DNA from: Pontibacter mucosus
GTDB taxonomy: Bacteria; Bacteroidota; Bacteroidia; Cytophagales; Hymenobacteraceae
Direction: 5' to 3'
NCBI RefSeq assembly: GCF_003054055.1
Contig: NZ_QBKI01000006.1
Location: 124,001-188,000 of the forward strand
Length of the DNA stretch: 64,000 bases
Shown: piece after piece, positions 60,270 to 64,000 of the stretch
Layout of the letters: each line of letters starts with the position of its first letter
Position numbering within the stretch: position 1 is the stretch's first letter
Program-made: the position numbers and the translations under genes
The notes under the pieces: generated by a model
Told to the model about the DNA's origin: nothing
Database searches by the model: none
Seen by the model: only the letters and a program-made list of their open reading frames with translations

Positions 60270-61727
60270 TCACAGCAGCACTTCCCGCACATGCTTTAGC
60301 TCCTCCTCGTTGTCAATCATCACCATCAGTTTGTCGTAGGGTTCCAGCACAGTGGCTCCGTTGGGCGTCACAAATTTACCGCCCCTGTCGATAAGCACGA
60401 TGAGCGAATTTTTAGGCATCTGCAACTGCACCAGCGACTTACCGACGCCTGAGGCACCCGGTCCTAACTGCAACTCCACCAGTTCGTTTTTGGCGTTGTA
60501 GCCCAGCTCCTCCCCCAATTGCAGGCGCTTGGGTGCATTGTCCTCCTCGCTCAGTCCCAGCCATTCGGCTACCACTTTCAAGGTGGTGCCCTGCAGCATC
60601 ACCGAGATCAGCACGATGAAGAACACGATGTTAAAGATCATCCCCGCCTGCTCCACGCCGGCCAGCATGGGATACGTGGCAAATAGGATAGGCACCGCGC
60701 CACGCAAACCCACCCAGGAAATGTAGATCTGCTCCCTGAAGGACACCTTAAAAAAGATAAGGCTGACAAATACGCTGATAGGCCTGGCAACGAAGATAAG
60801 GAAGACGGAGATGAGCACCCCTACCCCCAGCACCGGCATCACCTGCGATGGGAACACGAGCAGGCCCAGCGTAAGGAACATCAGGATTTGCATGAGCCAG
60901 GCCACCCCATCATAAAAGCGGGTGAGGCTGCGCTTGTGGATGAAGTTCTTGTTGCCAAGTATAACCCCAGCCGTATAGACGGCCAAAAACCCGTTGCCGC
61001 TTATGAAAGCCGTAAAAGCGTAGGTAAACAGCACCATCGCCAGCGTCAGGGCCGGGTAAAGCCCCTCCTGCTCCAGGCTGATGCGGTTGATAACCCAGGC
61101 CATGATGTAGCCCATCGCCACGCCCATCAGCGCACCGATGCTCATCTGCATAAAAAACATGGGCACCAGGTTGACAAGCGCAGTACCAGGGTTGGTGAGC
61201 AGAAACGTGAAGCTGATGGTGAGGAAATAGGCCATCGGGTCGTTACTGCCCGACTCCAGTTCCAGCGTGGGCCGCAGGTTGTGCTTGAGGCCGATATTGC
61301 GGGAGCGAAGGATGGAGAAAACGGCCGCGGCATCGGTGGAGGAAACGATGGACCCGAGCAGCAAACCCTCCAGTAGCGTAAAACCGAGCAGGTAGGAGGC
61401 AAACACGCCCAGTAGTAAGGCTGTTATTAATACCCCAAAGGTAGACAGCACGATTCCCCGCCACAGCACGGGCCTGGTGCTTTGCCACTTCGTGTCAAGT
61501 CCTCCCGAGTACAGGATCAGGACCAGGGCAATAGTTCCCAGCGACTGCGCCGTCTGTACATCGTCAAAGTATATCCCGCCTAAGCCCTCAGACCCGGCCA
61601 GTATGCCCACACCCAGAAAGAGCACCAGTGCCGGAATGCCCAGCCTGCCCAGGCTCTTACTAACCAGTATGCTCAGGAACAGCAGAATGGCAACAGCAAA
61701 GAGGATGTCTTCAACGGTAAAACTCAT
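60270..61727 (-). CDS. K+/H+ antiporter, CPA1 family (CvrA/NhaP2-like)
   Basis: A 485-residue transporter: about twelve membrane helices (first ILFAVAILLFLSILVSKSLGRLG) with the CPA1 core containing LELESGSNDPMAYFLTI, the Asp-Asn-type transport region, and a cytosolic TrkA-C-like domain near 390-485 ending NEEELKHVREVLL. NhaP2/CvrA members export K+ (or Na+) in exchange for protons and protect against hyperosmotic or alkaline stress; ion preference is not predictable by eye. Confidence 0.9.
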   Translation of the reverse strand: MSFTVEDILFAVAILLFLSILVSKSLGRLGIPALVLFLGVGILAGSEGLGGIYFDDVQTAQSLGTIALVLILYSGGLDTKWQSTRPVLWRGIVLSTFGVLITALLLGVFASYLLGFTLLEGLLLGSIVSSTDAAAVFSILRSRNIGLKHNLRPTLELESGSNDPMAYFLTISFTFLLTNPGTALVNLVPMFFMQMSIGALMGVAMGYIMAWVINRISLEQEGLYPALTLAMVLFTYAFTAFISGNGFLAVYTAGVILGNKNFIHKRSLTRFYDGVAWLMQILMFLTLGLLVFPSQVMPVLGVGVLISVFLIFVARPISVFVSLIFFKVSFREQIYISWVGLRGAVPILFATYPMLAGVEQAGMIFNIVFFIVLISVMLQGTTLKVVAEWLGLSEEDNAPKRLQLGEELGYNAKNELVELQLGPGASGVGKSLVQLQMPKNSLIVLIDRGGKFVTPNGATVLEPYDKLMVMIDNEEELKHVREVLL

Positions 61728-62060
61728 ACATGACTTTTATACTTTTAGGATTTACACCACTCTTACGCTACGAGTTTAAAAAAATTTGCCAGCCCCGCCC
61801 TTCTGGATAAAGGCATGATTCTATAGTGCAGCAAGTATAATTCCCGGATAATGCTTTTCGCCGGCTACAGGAGGAGCGAAAACGTAAAGGCACTGGAGGA
61901 TACTGCAAATATAGTGGTTTCTGATTTCCGGTGATTAGCTTTCTGCCACTGTGGCGCAAAATTTGCAAGCTCCCGTAAATGCACCAAAAGCTGTACTTTT
62001 GCGTTTTAACCGGGCACAGCAGTAGCAGCTGCCACAGCGAAACAGCACGTTAGACTCCAC
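61728..62060. other. Gene-free gap between divergent antiporter and PBP genes
   Basis: The 333 bases contain AAGTATA motifs (61739, 61833) and presumably both promoters. No repeat copy or RNA gene is recognised. Confidence 0.45.
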
Positions 62061-64000
62061 ATGAGGGCAAGGCTCAGAAAGATACTTAAATTCATTATTA
62101 CCAAGGTTATGGCGCCCTTTGTGCGCCTGGTCCACGGCGAACTTTCCGCTTTCTGGAAGAGCCAGAAACCTAAATTCACCCGCACTTACTGGCAACAAAA
62201 GGCAGCGGAATGGCGACAGGGAAAGGGCAGGTTTCTGCTCCGCACCTTCCTTAAACTTTCGGTGGTGGGGGTGCTGCTGCTGACGATTTTTTACTTTGCC
62301 GTCTACTCCGGCTTTCTGGGAGGCATGCCTTCCACAAAAGAGCTGAAATCGGTTCGTAACAACACCGCCTCCGAAGTATACTCGGCCGATGGGGTGCTGC
62401 TGGGCCGTTACTACATCCAGGACCGCACCAACGTGAAGTATGCCAATATCGCCCCTGCCGCCATTGAGGCGCTTATTGCCACCGAGGATGCCCGCTTCTA
62501 CGAGCACAGCGGCGTGGATGCCCGCAGCCTGGCGCGTGTGTTCATAAAAACCCTGCTGATGCAGAACGAAAGCTCCGGGGGCGGCAGTACCCTAAGCCAG
62601 CAGCTGGCCAAGAACCTGTACCCGCGCCGCAAGTATGGCTTCTGGGACATGCCGGTAAACAAGCTGCGCGAGATGATCATTGCCCGCAAGCTGGAAAGCA
62701 TCTACTCGAAAGAAGAACTGCTGGAGCTGTACCTGAACACCGTGCCCATGGGGGGCAACCTGTATGGCATCGAACGCTCCTCCCGCCGCTTTTTCAGCAC
62801 CTCCGCCGACTCCCTTAAAGTGGAGGAGGCCGCCGTGCTGATTGGCATGCTGAAGGCCACCACCACCTACAACCCCCGCCTTGATCCGGATCGCTCCAAA
62901 ATTCGCCGCAACGTGGTGCTGGGCCAGATGGCCAAGTATAATTACCTCACTCCCGCCGAAGCCGACTCGCTGAAGCAGCTTCCCCTGAAACTGAAGTATA
63001 ACGTTACCTCCCACAACGACGGCATCGCGCCATACTTCAGGGAGCACCTGCGCAAGGAGCTGGAAGTATGGGCCGCGGGCAAGCGGAAACCAAACGGGGA
63101 GCCATACAACCTCTACAAAGACGGCCTGAAGATCTACACCACCATTGATGCCGGCATGCAGCGCCACGCCGAGGCATCCGTGCGAAAGCATATGACGCAG
63201 CTGCAGAAGCAGTTCGACGCGCACTGGCGCGGACGCAATCCCTGGGGCCGCAACTCGGATGTGATACAGGTAGCCATGCAGCGCTCAGACAGGTATCGGA
63301 AAATGAAGGAGGCCGGGAAATCAGAAGCGGATATTCAGGAGGCTTTCCGGCAGCCGGTGCCCATGCAGGTATACGCCTGGGGCGGAAACAGCAGGAAAGA
63401 CATGAGCCCCCTGGACTCGTTGGCCTACTACTCGCGCTTTCTCAACACCGGCCTGTTCTCCGTGGAGCCGCATTCGGGTTACGTGCGGGCATGGGTTGGC
63501 GGCATCAACCACCACGTCTTCAAGTATGACCACGTAAAAGCCAAACGTCAGGTCGGTTCCACCTTTAAACCGATTGTGTACGCCGCCGCCCTGGAGCAGG
63601 GCCTTAAACCATGCGACTTCTTCCCCAACGAACGCACCACTTACCCGGAGTATGACAACTGGTCGCCAAGGAACGCCAATGAACAGTATGGGGGCGAGTA
63701 TAGTATGAAGGGCGCCCTGGCCCACTCTGTGAACACCATATCGGCGCAGCTGATTATGCAGGCGGGTGTGGGCAGAACGGTAGCCATGGCCCACCGCCTC
63801 GGCATCGAGTCCAAGCTGCCGGAGGTGCCTTCACTGGCGCTGGGCACGGCTGATCTGTCGCTGATGGAGATGGTGACGGCCTATGCCACTTTTGCGAACC
63901 GGGGCATGCAGGTGGAGCCGGTATACATTACCCGCATAGAAGACCGTGAGGGCCGCGTACTGCGGGAGCACCGTGATGGCGAGGGTGCCAAGCGGGTTAT
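62061..64000 (+). CDS. Class A penicillin-binding protein (5' part)
   Basis: About 646 codons are in the window and the frame is open at the right edge. A cytoplasmic basic N-terminus, a membrane helix near 77-97 (KLSVVGVLLLTIFYFAVYSG), a glycosyltransferase domain with the catalytic Glu142 in ATEDARFYEHSGVD, then the transpeptidase domain with the SxxK motif Ser500-Thr-Phe-Lys503 and SxN Ser556-Val-Asn558 before the edge. This is a PBP1a-type bifunctional murein synthase for cell-wall growth. All five Lys-Tyr pairs visible in this part use the codons AAG TAT. Confidence 0.93.
   Translation, partial: MRARLRKILKFIITKVMAPFVRLVHGELSAFWKSQKPKFTRTYWQQKAAEWRQGKGRFLLRTFLKLSVVGVLLLTIFYFAVYSGFLGGMPSTKELKSVRNNTASEVYSADGVLLGRYYIQDRTNVKYANIAPAAIEALIATEDARFYEHSGVDARSLARVFIKTLLMQNESSGGGSTLSQQLAKNLYPRRKYGFWDMPVNKLREMIIARKLESIYSKEELLELYLNTVPMGGNLYGIERSSRRFFSTSADSLKVEEAAVLIGMLKATTTYNPRLDPDRSKIRRNVVLGQMAKYNYLTPAEADSLKQLPLKLKYNVTSHNDGIAPYFREHLRKELEVWAAGKRKPNGEPYNLYKDGLKIYTTIDAGMQRHAEASVRKHMTQLQKQFDAHWRGRNPWGRNSDVIQVAMQRSDRYRKMKEAGKSEADIQEAFRQPVPMQVYAWGGNSRKDMSPLDSLAYYSRFLNTGLFSVEPHSGYVRAWVGGINHHVFKYDHVKAKRQVGSTFKPIVYAAALEQGLKPCDFFPNERTTYPEYDNWSPRNANEQYGGEYSMKGALAHSVNTISAQLIMQAGVGRTVAMAHRLGIESKLPEVPSLALGTADLSLMEMVTAYATFANRGMQVEPVYITRIEDREGRVLREHRDGEGAKRV

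Overview
The window looks like a chromosomal segment of a Bacteroidota bacterium, most likely a Cytophagales/Hymenobacteraceae member such as a Pontibacter relative. This is an inference from gene content and style: a type IX sorting tail, DUF4268, an MlaEFD set, a LuxE-like acyltransferase beside a lipoprotein gene, few Shine-Dalgarno sites, and roughly 53-55% GC. No rRNA, tRNA, CRISPR array, prophage or complete insertion sequence was seen.

Layout. 1-4544 (minus): catechol branch of the beta-ketoadipate pathway (AraC regulator, catB, catC, catA, pcaD, start of a CoA-transferase gene). 4691-7246 (minus): tightly packed TelA operon with an easily missed 58-codon gene. 8067-12092 (plus): lipoprotein metallo-hydrolase and an orphan cyanophycin synthetase. 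12187-16531: beta-barrel protein, DEDD exonuclease, small genes including a 35-residue Lys-rich protein, aldo/keto reductase. 17060-22221 (minus): prkA-yeaH-spoVR stress cluster, interrupted by a MITE-like element. 22893-29226: MaoC hydratase, MFS transporter, DUF4268 protein, citrate synthase, QueD. 29434-33927: 1497-residue secreted NHL/IPT protein. 33999-37533 (minus): EcsC protein and mlaEFD. 37800-42561: DUF4126, a sigma-54-type response regulator without a DNA-binding domain, MtfA-like peptidase, LuxE-like protein. 42619-46996: lipoprotein, an AT-rich cluster of three small exported or membrane genes bounded by attC-like hairpins, hydrolase, ankyrin protein. 47038-53834 (minus): hemA and a four-gene signalling module with a tandem FixL-like PAS kinase, receivers and a receiver-Crp fusion. 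54112-64000: large unknown protein, glgX, MpaB-like oxygenase, K+/H+ antiporter and the first part of a class A penicillin-binding protein.

Three features are not explained by the genes. (1) The heptamer AAGTATA/TATACTT is extremely frequent in genes, gaps and terminator stems, and appears to drive local codon choice. (2) Six large intergenic gaps carry copies of a composite repeat whose core has two hairpins that vary by compensatory changes, pointing to a selected structure. (3) 43183-44955 has the architecture of integron gene cassettes with no integrase in view.

Starts were moved inward from the longest frame where family N-termini or context supported it. All family calls come from reading the sequence; no database search was possible.
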